Shown here one piece after another: positions 53,858 to 61,007 of a stretch of 64,000 nt of DNA (within the stretch, counting starts at the first letter, position 1; the number at the start of each line of letters is the position of its first letter). The notes beneath the pieces are model-generated. The model was not told the origin of the DNA and made no database searches. It was given only the letters and a program-made list of their open reading frames with translations. This DNA comes from Paraburkholderia ginsengisoli NBRC 100965 (GTDB lineage Bacteria > Pseudomonadota > Gammaproteobacteria > Burkholderiales > Burkholderiaceae). The stretch spans positions 1-64,000 of the forward strand of contig NZ_BBJF01000008.1 in the NCBI RefSeq assembly GCF_000739735.1, written 5' to 3'. The position numbers and the translations under genes were made by a program.

Positions 53858-54487
53858 ATGAACACGAATGCCGATTCACGCGTTGCGGCCGGCCACGCCG
53901 CGGTTAGCAGACTTCTCTCAAAGATTTTGCGCCATGAGCCCGAGATGGTCGGCATACGCCTCGACCGTCAGGGCTGGGTGTCTGTCGATGAACTGATACG
54001 CGCAATAGAACGTACTGCGCGCAATGCGAACGCATCGAAGCGACTGAGGACATTGCCGACAGTGACCAGAGAACTCATCCTCGCGGTCGTGGCCACAAAC
54101 GAGAAGCAGCGGTTTTCGTTATCTCAGGATGGCCTGCGGATACGAGCGGCACAGGGTCACTCGATAGGCGTGGACCTCGGATATGCCGATATGGAGCCGC
54201 CGGCTGTTCTTTATCATGGCACCGCGTGGAGCAACTGGGAGAGTATCGCGGCCGACGGATTGACGCCTCGGACCCGGCACGCTGTCCATCTGAGCACGGA
54301 CGTCAACACAGCGACGCGCGTAGGAGCTCGCCACGGCCAACCACTGGTATTGGTGGTGGACGCAGCGCAGATGCACGCTGACGGGTACTCTTTCGCGCGG
54401 TCGGATAACGGAGTTTGGCTTACTCCTGCTGTGCCGACGGCATACCTGTCAAAGTGGACGTCCGACGAACGGGGGCCAAGCTCATGA
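53858..54487 (+). CDS. kptA: RNA 2'-phosphotransferase (KptA/Tpt1)
   Basis: A 209-residue protein. The family residues are present: Arg25-His26 in SKILRHEP, QGHSIGVDLGY (His101), LYHGTAWSNWESI (His120-Gly121), RHAVHLSTDVNTATRVGARH with the late basic residues. The enzyme transfers a 2'-phosphate from RNA to NAD, giving ADP-ribose cyclic phosphate and nicotinamide. An insertion about residues 54-68 makes it longer than the usual about 180. Bacteria lack the tRNA-splicing pathway that generates this substrate in eukaryotes, so an RNA repair or defence role is plausible. Confidence 0.88.
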   Translation: MNTNADSRVAAGHAAVSRLLSKILRHEPEMVGIRLDRQGWVSVDELIRAIERTARNANASKRLRTLPTVTRELILAVVATNEKQRFSLSQDGLRIRAAQGHSIGVDLGYADMEPPAVLYHGTAWSNWESIAADGLTPRTRHAVHLSTDVNTATRVGARHGQPLVLVVDAAQMHADGYSFARSDNGVWLTPAVPTAYLSKWTSDERGPSS

Positions 54488-54706
54488 AGGCGCGTTGTCG
54501 CCAGTTCGTGCTGAAGTGCGCGTTTTGGGACGACCAGCAACATCAAACCACGTCGAAGCTGTACGCCAACCGGCGCCGATGCATTCAAATCATCGCGAGC
54601 GCGACCTGTCTGAATATCGCCTGAGAATGCACTAGCGCGTGTCAGAGTAGCACTCACGGAGACTGCTTCTGCCGGTGGGCTACCCGAACATCCAAGGGGA
54701 AGTTAG

Positions 54707-54937
54707 ATGGCTGAATCGCGCCTTACAACCAGAGGCAGTACCACGGTGCCTGCCGAGGTCAGGAAAGCGTTAGGCATGAAGCCGGGCACGCGGCGGGTGT
54801 GGCACGTCATGCCCGATGGCAACGTCCTGGTACGAGCAAAATCGAAGTCGGTTCTGGAGTTGGCGGGAGCCGTGGAATCCCCGGTCGAAGGGGTGACCAT
54901 CGAGGACATGAAACCGTGGCGACGACACCGCGCGTAA
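54707..54937 (+). CDS. AbrB/MazE-type antitoxin-like protein (orphan)
   Basis: A 76-residue swapped-hairpin AbrB protein: RLTTRGSTTVPAEVRKALGM at the N-terminus is diagnostic, followed by VWHVMPDGNVLVRAKSKS. Such proteins normally pair with a PIN toxin immediately downstream. Here the 147 bp before the Sir2 gene hold no PIN frame, so the partner appears lost. Confidence 0.8.
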   Translation: MAESRLTTRGSTTVPAEVRKALGMKPGTRRVWHVMPDGNVLVRAKSKSVLELAGAVESPVEGVTIEDMKPWRRHRA

Positions 54938-55084
54938 TCAGCGAGGCCAAATTTCGTCGACGGTTTCGACGATGAGGACGATTGCAAGGCAAGCTGCCGC
55001 ACACGTCGCTTCCGCGGCGCGTTAGATTGATGCATCTGCGTTTCAGCCCATCGGTAGTCGTCGCATTGTAATGGGAGCATAGAA

Positions 55085-55909
55085 GTGCTTGATTCGCACG
55101 ACGAAAAGCGGGAGAAAGCTGTCGCCTGGCTGCGAGAAGCAGATGGTCTACTCATCACAGCTGGCGCCGGTATGGGCGTCGACTCGGGCCTTCCTGATTT
55201 CCGCGGTCAGGAAGGTTTCTGGCGAGCGTACCCCGCGCTTCAGCATCAAGGCTTCTCGTTCGAGGACATGGCGAACCCCGTTCGGTTTGCGGAGCAACCG
55301 AAGCTTGCGTGGGGCTTTTACGGACACCGCCTAAAGTTGTACCGCGGGACTGTTCCACACGAAGGCTTTGCGATATTGCGCAAATGGGCGGGCCGAATGA
55401 GTCATGGGGCGTTCGTGTTCACGAGCAACGTCGATGGACAGTTCCAAAAGGCCGGATTTCAGGAACACCGTGTGCACGAATGCCATGGGTCGATTCACGC
55501 ACTCCAATGTCTGGAGACCTGTACGGACGATACGTGGTCGGCCATAGATTTCCATCCGCTCGTCAATGAAACAACCTCCGAGTTGGAGAGCCCGATGCCC
55601 TGTTGCCCTCGTTGTGGTGCTCTCGCGCGTCCGAATATCCTAATGTTTGGCGACTGGGGTTGGGTCGGCCTTCCCTATGAGAAACAGCTGCAGCGACTCG
55701 CAGCCTGGATTTCTTCCGTGTCGACGCTTGTTGTTGTGGAAGTGGGCGCCGGGATTGCGTTACCGACGGTACGACGGTTCAGCGAACGGTTCTCGGCGCA
55801 GAGGCTCATTCGAATCAACCTTCGGGAGTCGCACACGAAACCGTCGCATGGAGTCGGTTTAGAGGGCGCCGCCGCGGCGACGCTCAGAATGCTTGACGCC
55901 CAGTTGTGA
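55085..55909 (+). CDS. Sir2-family NAD-dependent deacylase
   Basis: A 274-residue sirtuin. The NAD-binding motif is GAGMGVDSGLPDFRG (about 27-41), the second motif FTSNVDGQFQKAGF (about 112-125), and the catalytic His134 in HECHGSI. Zinc-type cysteines occur as C142/C146 and C173/C174/C177. The start is a GTG at 55085 with GGGAG upstream. It could be a regulatory deacetylase or a defence-type NAD-consuming protein; the conserved zinc site favours deacetylase. Confidence 0.85.
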   Translation: MLDSHDEKREKAVAWLREADGLLITAGAGMGVDSGLPDFRGQEGFWRAYPALQHQGFSFEDMANPVRFAEQPKLAWGFYGHRLKLYRGTVPHEGFAILRKWAGRMSHGAFVFTSNVDGQFQKAGFQEHRVHECHGSIHALQCLETCTDDTWSAIDFHPLVNETTSELESPMPCCPRCGALARPNILMFGDWGWVGLPYEKQLQRLAAWISSVSTLVVVEVGAGIALPTVRRFSERFSAQRLIRINLRESHTKPSHGVGLEGAAAATLRMLDAQL

Positions 55910-56064
55910 GGTTTCGTAAATCACAGTCAAATGCATAGTGCGGGTACACCTCGCCAGCCAAGTGTTCCCGGTGCGCTGAGCGAAATCGCGCGTTGGTCCA
56001 CGACATGCGAGGCGTGTCGGATGGTCACACCGGCTCGGCAGTTGCCACAGCTATAGAGAACGAG

Positions 56065-56418
56065 ATGACAGAGCGACGCGTGCCTGATGATTTTCCTAGA
56101 GAGCCGAACCCAGGCTCTGTAACCGGGGTTCAACCCAAACTTCTCGTTCGCGAAGTCGACGGGCGCTATCAAAGCGGTCCCACGAAGGAGGAACTGTGGG
56201 CACGCTATGACGCGTGCGAGGACCTTGCTAGCCAGCTAGCCGCGTACGCATCGCGAAAGATTGCGAGCTCGGGCCTGTCGTCAGACGTGGCGTTGACCCG
56301 GGCGGAGAAGGGCGTGAGATTGAAGGTCGACGCTGGCGAGTGGGAAATCTCTCGACGTGAGGTCGCTTGGGTCCTGAAGCGCACGCGGCAACTTCTATTC
56401 GCTGCGAGCGATGGCTAG
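56065..56418 (+). CDS. Conserved hypothetical protein of mobile elements
   Basis: About 117 residues from the ATG at 56065 (MTERRVPDDFPREPNPGSVT); TTG 55993 and ATG 56005 are alternatives. GVQPKLLVREVDGRYQSGPT followed by ELWARYDACEDLASQLAAYA and EVAWVLKRTRQLL looks strongly conserved in style, but I cannot name the domain. It follows the Sir2 gene by about 155 bp. Confidence 0.6.
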   Translation: MTERRVPDDFPREPNPGSVTGVQPKLLVREVDGRYQSGPTKEELWARYDACEDLASQLAAYASRKIASSGLSSDVALTRAEKGVRLKVDAGEWEISRREVAWVLKRTRQLLFAASDG

Positions 56419-56819
56419 CGAGCACACTCGCTAAGAAATCCGACGCAACCTTCCACCTCAGAGGACCTAGCCCTGCTTTAGGCGATTTTCTGTTTGGCGA
56501 GCTTTCGGCAACCGACCGCCTGCAATAAATATTCGGTACCGCTGCCATGATGGAAAGAGACTCGTGGTGGGTGCGCAACGCGAGCATATCCCTCAGCTTT
56601 TCGAGCAAAGCCGGTGTCTCGATACTCCGCATTAATAGTACACAGAAACCCGAGCGAATTGCGCTTCGAGACTGTCGTATCATTTCACGGAGACAAGCGT
56701 GGCTCTGGCGTGTCTGACATTTTACGCAGTATATTAGCGCGGCCTTAAGACAGTCGACAGTTTCCGAGTGATTGAAAAACCGCCATCTTTTGTGTGGGAT
56801 TTGAACCGGGGAAAGCTAA
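56419..56819. other. Intergenic region upstream of the zinc-ribbon repeat protein
   Basis: 401 bp. It begins with a small dyad TAGCGAG/CTCGCTA just after the previous stop. An AT-rich tract (near 56720-56740, TTTACGCAGTATATTAGC) may be a promoter. No gene supported. Confidence 0.4.
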
Positions 56820-57914
56820 ATGGACTGCAATATCGTTTCCGTTGGAAAGCGTCGTGACGGACGCAACCGTTACTGGTGCCTTGCACATCACGCAAATGCG
56901 ACCGCGAAGTATGGCGTTGCGGCCGACAGGTGCGTGGGTGCCGACGATATTGAGCCAAGCCCCGACGAGAAGCTTGACCTTGTCCTCGGAGATTTTGATG
57001 GAGGTGTCGCCCTTTGGGGCTCTGTACCGGCCGTGTACGACACAACAAAGCAGCCGATGGACCGAGGCATCCACGTTCATGCCCGTCGCGCGCAGCAGGA
57101 CGCAAAAGATATAGACCGAACGTACCGAAAGTTACGTCTTCCTTTAGCGCTGGACTTGTTATCGGATGGCTGGCTGGAAGTGGATGAAATAGATTCCATC
57201 AACTATATGGTTTCAAGCGTCTTTGGCTTCGAAACTATCGTCGTCAATTGCGCCTTGTGCGGCTTCCCGCATTTGGACCGCGATTGGTTTGCGGTGCATC
57301 CACACCGTAAGCATCAGTGCCATGGATGCGGCCGCCACTTTTCGGATTCCACTGCAGGTATCGGGAACCCTTTGGCGCGACTTCGTGAGCTGCTACCAAT
57401 GGCTCGTCGCAGCAGCCTGATTGCTCCCCGGACCCTTTCGATTTCCCAGAAGGACTATCCGGGAGGAGTGCAGATTTGGGGCTCAAATCCCGCAATTTTG
57501 TGGACGCCGACCCAGCCAGAGGAGACTGGGATACACGTTCACGCCTTCGCGGCACTCAACGACCACCTTCCGGAGGTCGACGATACTTATGCGCAAGTCA
57601 CCATCGACGGAATAACACTGGACGCAACGCAAGTTCGCACACTAATGGCACAGTCCGCGATGCCCCACCTGACAGGCCGAATTGTGTGTTTATCATGCCC
57701 AGCTTGCAGGTCCGCCCACTTTGACGTTGGCGAGCTCGCTTTCACTCCGCACACCGACCATCTTTGTCATACATGTGGCCAAGGCTTCCGTTCGAAGTCC
57801 CGAGCGAAAAATGTTATTAGCAATCCCTTCCTGGCGACGAAAGAGGCACTCGCTAGAACTGCGGCAAATCCTGTCAGAAATGACGTGCTAGGTCTTCGAC
57901 CCGAGACGCTATGA
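56820..57914 (+). CDS. Internally duplicated zinc-ribbon protein of unknown function
   Basis: A 364-residue protein. Two copies of a composite unit are seen. Unit 1: GGVALWGSVPAVYD, GIHVHARR, then a zinc ribbon CALCGFPHLDRDW with CHGCGRHFSD (about 61-182). Unit 2: GGVQIWGSNPAILW, GIHVHAFA, then CPACRSAHFDVGE with CHTCGQGFRS (about 213-340). An N-terminal third of a unit (RNRYWCLAHHANATAKYG) suggests a related opening domain. It is probably a nucleic-acid or protein-binding scaffold. The start is the ATG at 56820 with GGGGAAAG upstream. Confidence 0.65.
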   Translation: MDCNIVSVGKRRDGRNRYWCLAHHANATAKYGVAADRCVGADDIEPSPDEKLDLVLGDFDGGVALWGSVPAVYDTTKQPMDRGIHVHARRAQQDAKDIDRTYRKLRLPLALDLLSDGWLEVDEIDSINYMVSSVFGFETIVVNCALCGFPHLDRDWFAVHPHRKHQCHGCGRHFSDSTAGIGNPLARLRELLPMARRSSLIAPRTLSISQKDYPGGVQIWGSNPAILWTPTQPEETGIHVHAFAALNDHLPEVDDTYAQVTIDGITLDATQVRTLMAQSAMPHLTGRIVCLSCPACRSAHFDVGELAFTPHTDHLCHTCGQGFRSKSRAKNVISNPFLATKEALARTAANPVRNDVLGLRPETL

Positions 57915-57927
57915 GCGCTCAGAATAC

Positions 57928-58407
57928 TTACAACTCGCTCAGTGTGATTTCGGGGAGAAATCCACCTCGGACTTTCATGAGTTTGTACGCTGCGAAGGCT
58001 TCCTCTTTCGAAATATGAGACAGGCGTGTCGCCATGCGGAGCAGTCCGATAGAGCCAGTTAGCCGAATTTCTTGACGGTGCCGTGATATGGCTTTTCTAG
58101 CAGCACCATCGTCGCACGCGACCTCACACTGTAGCTTGAGGGCGGCGAGAAAACACTCGGTTTCTCCGGCGCCCAAGCCCCAAGTTGCGAGTGCAGTCTC
58201 ATATTCATGTGCGTCGATGCTATCTGCATCAACCCACTCCACTTCCCCGCGACTAACTGCGGCTTCAATCTCCCGGGAGACAGTCTTGGATTCCTTCCGG
58301 ACGGCCTCGCTAATGCAAAAACAGACATCCGGTATTCGAAAAACTTTGGCGAGAACACCGCCATTCGCGAGGTTGATGAGTGTAGACGCGTCGAGAATAA
58401 CAATCAC
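57928..58407 (-). CDS. PIN-domain toxin (DUF3368-like)
   Basis: A 159-residue PIN protein with acidic catalytic residues in MIVILDASTLINLA (Asp6), GAGETECFLAAL (Glu), CDDGAARKA (Asp pair) and the Gly-Thr/Ser turn LTGSIGLLRMA. It is a likely RNase. Its ATG overlaps the stop of the upstream Xre-ImmA/IrrE gene by 4 bp (ATGA), so the two are co-translated as a toxin-antitoxin-like pair. Confidence 0.85.
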   Translation of the reverse strand: MIVILDASTLINLANGGVLAKVFRIPDVCFCISEAVRKESKTVSREIEAAVSRGEVEWVDADSIDAHEYETALATWGLGAGETECFLAALKLQCEVACDDGAARKAISRHRQEIRLTGSIGLLRMATRLSHISKEEAFAAYKLMKVRGGFLPEITLSEL

Positions 58408-59522
58408 GCGTCAATGCCGGAGTTGGACACAACAAGCGTAGAGACCGGCACGTTGAGCGTGTCGGCCGCCCTCCCTAGCGATATTCTTCCTTCCCGAATT
58501 TGAGCAACGGCAGCTTGAATTATTGCAGGAGAAGTTTCGACTTTTAGATTCGGTCGTGGCGGCACATTGACCAAGGCAGCATATTTCTCTGGGTTACCAT
58601 GGTCGTCTACAATTTTTTGATAGAGCGCACGTGCACCTCTATCCGGAAGTAACTCCAGAGATTCGAAGCGCCGTGCTGCAACCTCAAAACTAACGTTGAA
58701 AAAGTGGGCAACCCACGCGATTTCCAACGCACCAAGAGGCGCATGTGCTATTTGCAGTTCCGTCCGAACGTCGCGAAGCGCACTAAGTACACCAAATCGT
58801 GGTAAAAGCAGAGCAGCGGCAAACGCATCCGCGAACCGTTCTTCGTCGCGGTCTACCTGGTTGAAATCTCCCACTGCTTTGTCCACGCTCGCATAACCAT
58901 TCGCACGCTTGTCGTGGTGGCCAACAATATGTCCCAGTTCATGGGCTATGGTGAACAGAGCCCGCGGCTGAAAGCGCCTCGCAGCTAATACGATAAACGC
59001 GTGACCATTGACGATAGCTGAGACTCCCTCGATGCTTGGGTCGCGGGAATAAAGCAACACCACTCCCAGCCTGTTCAAAATGACAGGCAAGTCCGGCAAC
59101 GGCTCCAATTCGTCGATGTATGCAAAGGACCGGCGGAACAGCTGCGCAAAAGCCTCAGCGTTCTGAAGCGTAGCTGACAGACCTGAAAAAACGTCCAACC
59201 AGTTCAGGTCCGCATCCAAATCTTCGGCGATAGGCAGAACGTCTCGAATCTGCGCCGAAACAATATCCGCCTGCGATGACACATCCGGGGAACGCTGTGC
59301 GAGCGTCTGTCTGAACAAAAGTTGAACTGGCTCGAGGCCTCGTCGGTCAAGCAAGCTCGAAACCGGTAGATTGAGTGCATTTGCGATTAGGCGAACTTCC
59401 TTAAGAGACGCCTTAGAGCCGCGAGCAACTTCCTCGAATCTTTCGCGAGACAGTCCCGACTTGGCAGCAGCTTTCTCGACAGATAATCGCCGGCTCACCA
59501 AGTAGTCGGTGATGTCAATCAC
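58404..59522 (-). CDS. Xre-ImmA/IrrE metallopeptidase with UPF0175-like C-tail
   Basis: A 372-residue three-part protein. Residues 1-60 form an Xre-type helix-turn-helix (LSVEKAAAKSGLSRERFEEV). Residues about 140-260 form the ImmA/IrrE domain with zinc motif HELGH (194-198) and a distal Glu in DEERFADAFAAALLLP. The last 40 residues (AAVAQIREGRISLGRAADTL) resemble the UPF0175 antitoxins that accompany DUF3368 PIN toxins. It would repress the operon and neutralise the PIN protein, with proteolysis as a trigger (inference). 4-bp overlaps on both sides. Confidence 0.85.
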   Translation of the reverse strand: MIDITDYLVSRRLSVEKAAAKSGLSRERFEEVARGSKASLKEVRLIANALNLPVSSLLDRRGLEPVQLLFRQTLAQRSPDVSSQADIVSAQIRDVLPIAEDLDADLNWLDVFSGLSATLQNAEAFAQLFRRSFAYIDELEPLPDLPVILNRLGVVLLYSRDPSIEGVSAIVNGHAFIVLAARRFQPRALFTIAHELGHIVGHHDKRANGYASVDKAVGDFNQVDRDEERFADAFAAALLLPRFGVLSALRDVRTELQIAHAPLGALEIAWVAHFFNVSFEVAARRFESLELLPDRGARALYQKIVDDHGNPEKYAALVNVPPRPNLKVETSPAIIQAAVAQIREGRISLGRAADTLNVPVSTLVVSNSGIDA

Positions 59523-60094
59523 GACACTGCCTCACGTTTGATTTCCTTCAGCGCCTCAATCAACCGCTCGGTTTGAACATCAGTGAGCTTCCGATTCCGC
59601 CCGACTATGTGCTGCACTCTGTCGCCTTTTCGGTCGAAAATCTCAGATAGAATTTCGACAGAGCGTTGCCGGCCGAGGGTCACTTCCGCCGGAGTCTGTA
59701 GCACTACCGCGTTTTTACCGATGACGTAGTTCTTGATTCGACGGTCGAATCCAGAGTGGGTGTCACGGGGGTGCTGAACGCCACTCGGCAAGGCAATAAT
59801 ATTGCCCTCTTTCTGCTCACCGACGAATCTCAACGCATTCTGGGGAAGGCGCCGCAACGCCTCCAATTGGTCCTCGAGCTTTTCATCAATCTCCATTCCC
59901 CCAATCACATACTGCTGATGCCGCAAGCCTCGGCTTCCGCTGATGACGAATATGTGGTCGCCCGGTGTGACCATACGCCTTAAATCTGGTCGACAGGTGC
60001 CCATGGTCGGCTTTGCCGCTGTCAGAATCGGGTCAACAAGAGGCAAACCTGCGCCTGGGTCCGAACCCGGGGAGACGAAGATATAGCTGGACAT
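59519..60094 (-). CDS. Nmad2/PUA-like protein, first gene of the SOS-box operon
   Basis: A 191-residue protein. DPILTAAKPTMGTCRPDLRR with VTPGDHIFVISGSRGL and YVIGGMEI follows the pattern of nucleotide-modification-associated Nmad2/PUA-like folds (C-x-P-x-x-R-R then GDxIxxxxG). The basic C-terminal helix TDVQTERLIEALKEIKREAV may bind RNA or DNA. The assignment is by eye. It begins 21 bp from a LexA-type box. Its end overlaps the Xre-ImmA/IrrE start by 4 bp. Confidence 0.6.
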   Translation of the reverse strand: MSSYIFVSPGSDPGAGLPLVDPILTAAKPTMGTCRPDLRRMVTPGDHIFVISGSRGLRHQQYVIGGMEIDEKLEDQLEALRRLPQNALRFVGEQKEGNIIALPSGVQHPRDTHSGFDRRIKNYVIGKNAVVLQTPAEVTLGRQRSVEILSEIFDRKGDRVQHIVGRNRKLTDVQTERLIEALKEIKREAVS

Positions 60095-60115
60095 GACAGC
60101 CCCTCAGAGTGATAC

Positions 60116-60131
60116 CTGTTATTTTATACAG
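60116..60131 (-). promoter_or_regulatory. LexA (SOS) box upstream of the three-gene operon
   Basis: CTGTTATTTTATACAG matches the CTGT-N8-ACAG LexA consensus, with an AT-rich core close to the canonical TATATATA. It lies 22 bp upstream of the ATG at 60094, overlapping the expected promoter. Control by DNA damage is inferred. Confidence 0.75.
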
Positions 60132-60261
60132 TATTTCCCGTTGGACCAATATGCGGACCCGCGAACTCGCGAGACGCAAAAAATGCTCCGGTTTGCCCTC
60201 TTCAACTGGGTCGGCTCAAGTTCAAATCGTACCACTGGAATCGAAGAACGTAGTTTTTTGG

Positions 60262-60740
60262 ATGGTTACGACTGACAGCGGTAAGGCCGCCAAGGAGATG
60301 CGATAGGTCGACAAGCCGCTGGGCAACTAGGTGGCGGACCTTGACCTCGCACTGCAACGGCCCATACATGGCAAGAAGTGACGCTCACAGCGTTTCCTGT
60401 CGGAATCGTTCCTGGATTGACGGCCGGACAATTACCTTCACGCTGCCCGTCTCGTCCTAGATGGTCACATACATCACGCCCTGTGCGGTCCCTAGTCGCT
60501 GACGAACGGTCACCAAGTCCACAGCTGCGCGCGAGCCAGCCGCTGTGGTAAGACATGAGCGGCGCGGCCGGCACGAGACGCTGCTCGAGCAGCACCGGCC
60601 GCAGTTGCGAAAGCGGATGCTGACCGAGTGTGAGGCTCATCGAGTTGTAGTCGGCGACGATGTCTTCGCCCTCCGACGGCGCGCCAAGCACACCCAACGC
60701 CGCGAACGGCTGGCGAGTCGACGGCAGCGTGCGGGACCGG
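60262..60740 (-). pseudogene. dnaE2: Decayed 3' fragment of dnaE2 (error-prone polymerase)
   Basis: Reading the minus strand, about 160 codons of the DnaE2 C-terminus are recognisable in broken frames: GAPSEGEDIVADYNSMSLTL, then LARSCG (to about 60518), a frameshift, VTVRQRLGTAQGVMYVTI, a stop, DETGSVKVIVRPSIQERFRQ, another stop, then VRHLVAQRLVDLSHLLGGL. The order matches the end of intact DnaE2 polymerases. No imuA or imuB is present. It is a non-functional remnant of a mutagenesis cassette. Confidence 0.75.
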
Positions 60741-60763
60741 CACTTCTGCCGCGGATGTGACGG

Positions 60764-60940
60764 GTCACCGACGAGCCGCCGCCAGAGATTGAAGCGGCCG
60801 GCCATGACCGCTGCATCATTCCAATCAAGCCCGAGAACATCGAAACGTGGCTGAATCCGCAAGCATCAAGCCTAGACGCGATGTATGCCATCCTCGATGA
60901 CAGGGACCGGCCGTATTACGAGCACAAGCTCGCGGCGTGA
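60764..60940 (+). pseudogene. C-terminal fragment of an SRAP (YedK/HMCES-like) protein
   Basis: A 58-codon remnant directly after an in-frame stop at 60758: VTDEPPPEIEAAGHDRCIIP, then ENIETWLNPQASSLDAMYAI and YYEHKLAA, then TGA at 60938. This corresponds to the C-terminal part of SOS-response-associated peptidases, including the catalytic-region His of GHDR. The N-terminal Cys2 domain is missing. It abuts the dnaE2 fragment, suggesting a deletion joined two SOS genes. Confidence 0.7.
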
Positions 60941-61007
60941 CGCCATAGCGATTCCATCCGGCTGCTGTCATAAACTGTCGGTCTTTCTGTATTCTCTTAC
61001 GCTAAAA

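Noticed and set aside
60266..60862. A 198-codon minus-strand open frame
   Set aside because: Only its middle part is homologous text (DnaE2); the rest is a frameshifted continuation, so it is treated as a pseudogene fragment rather than a gene.
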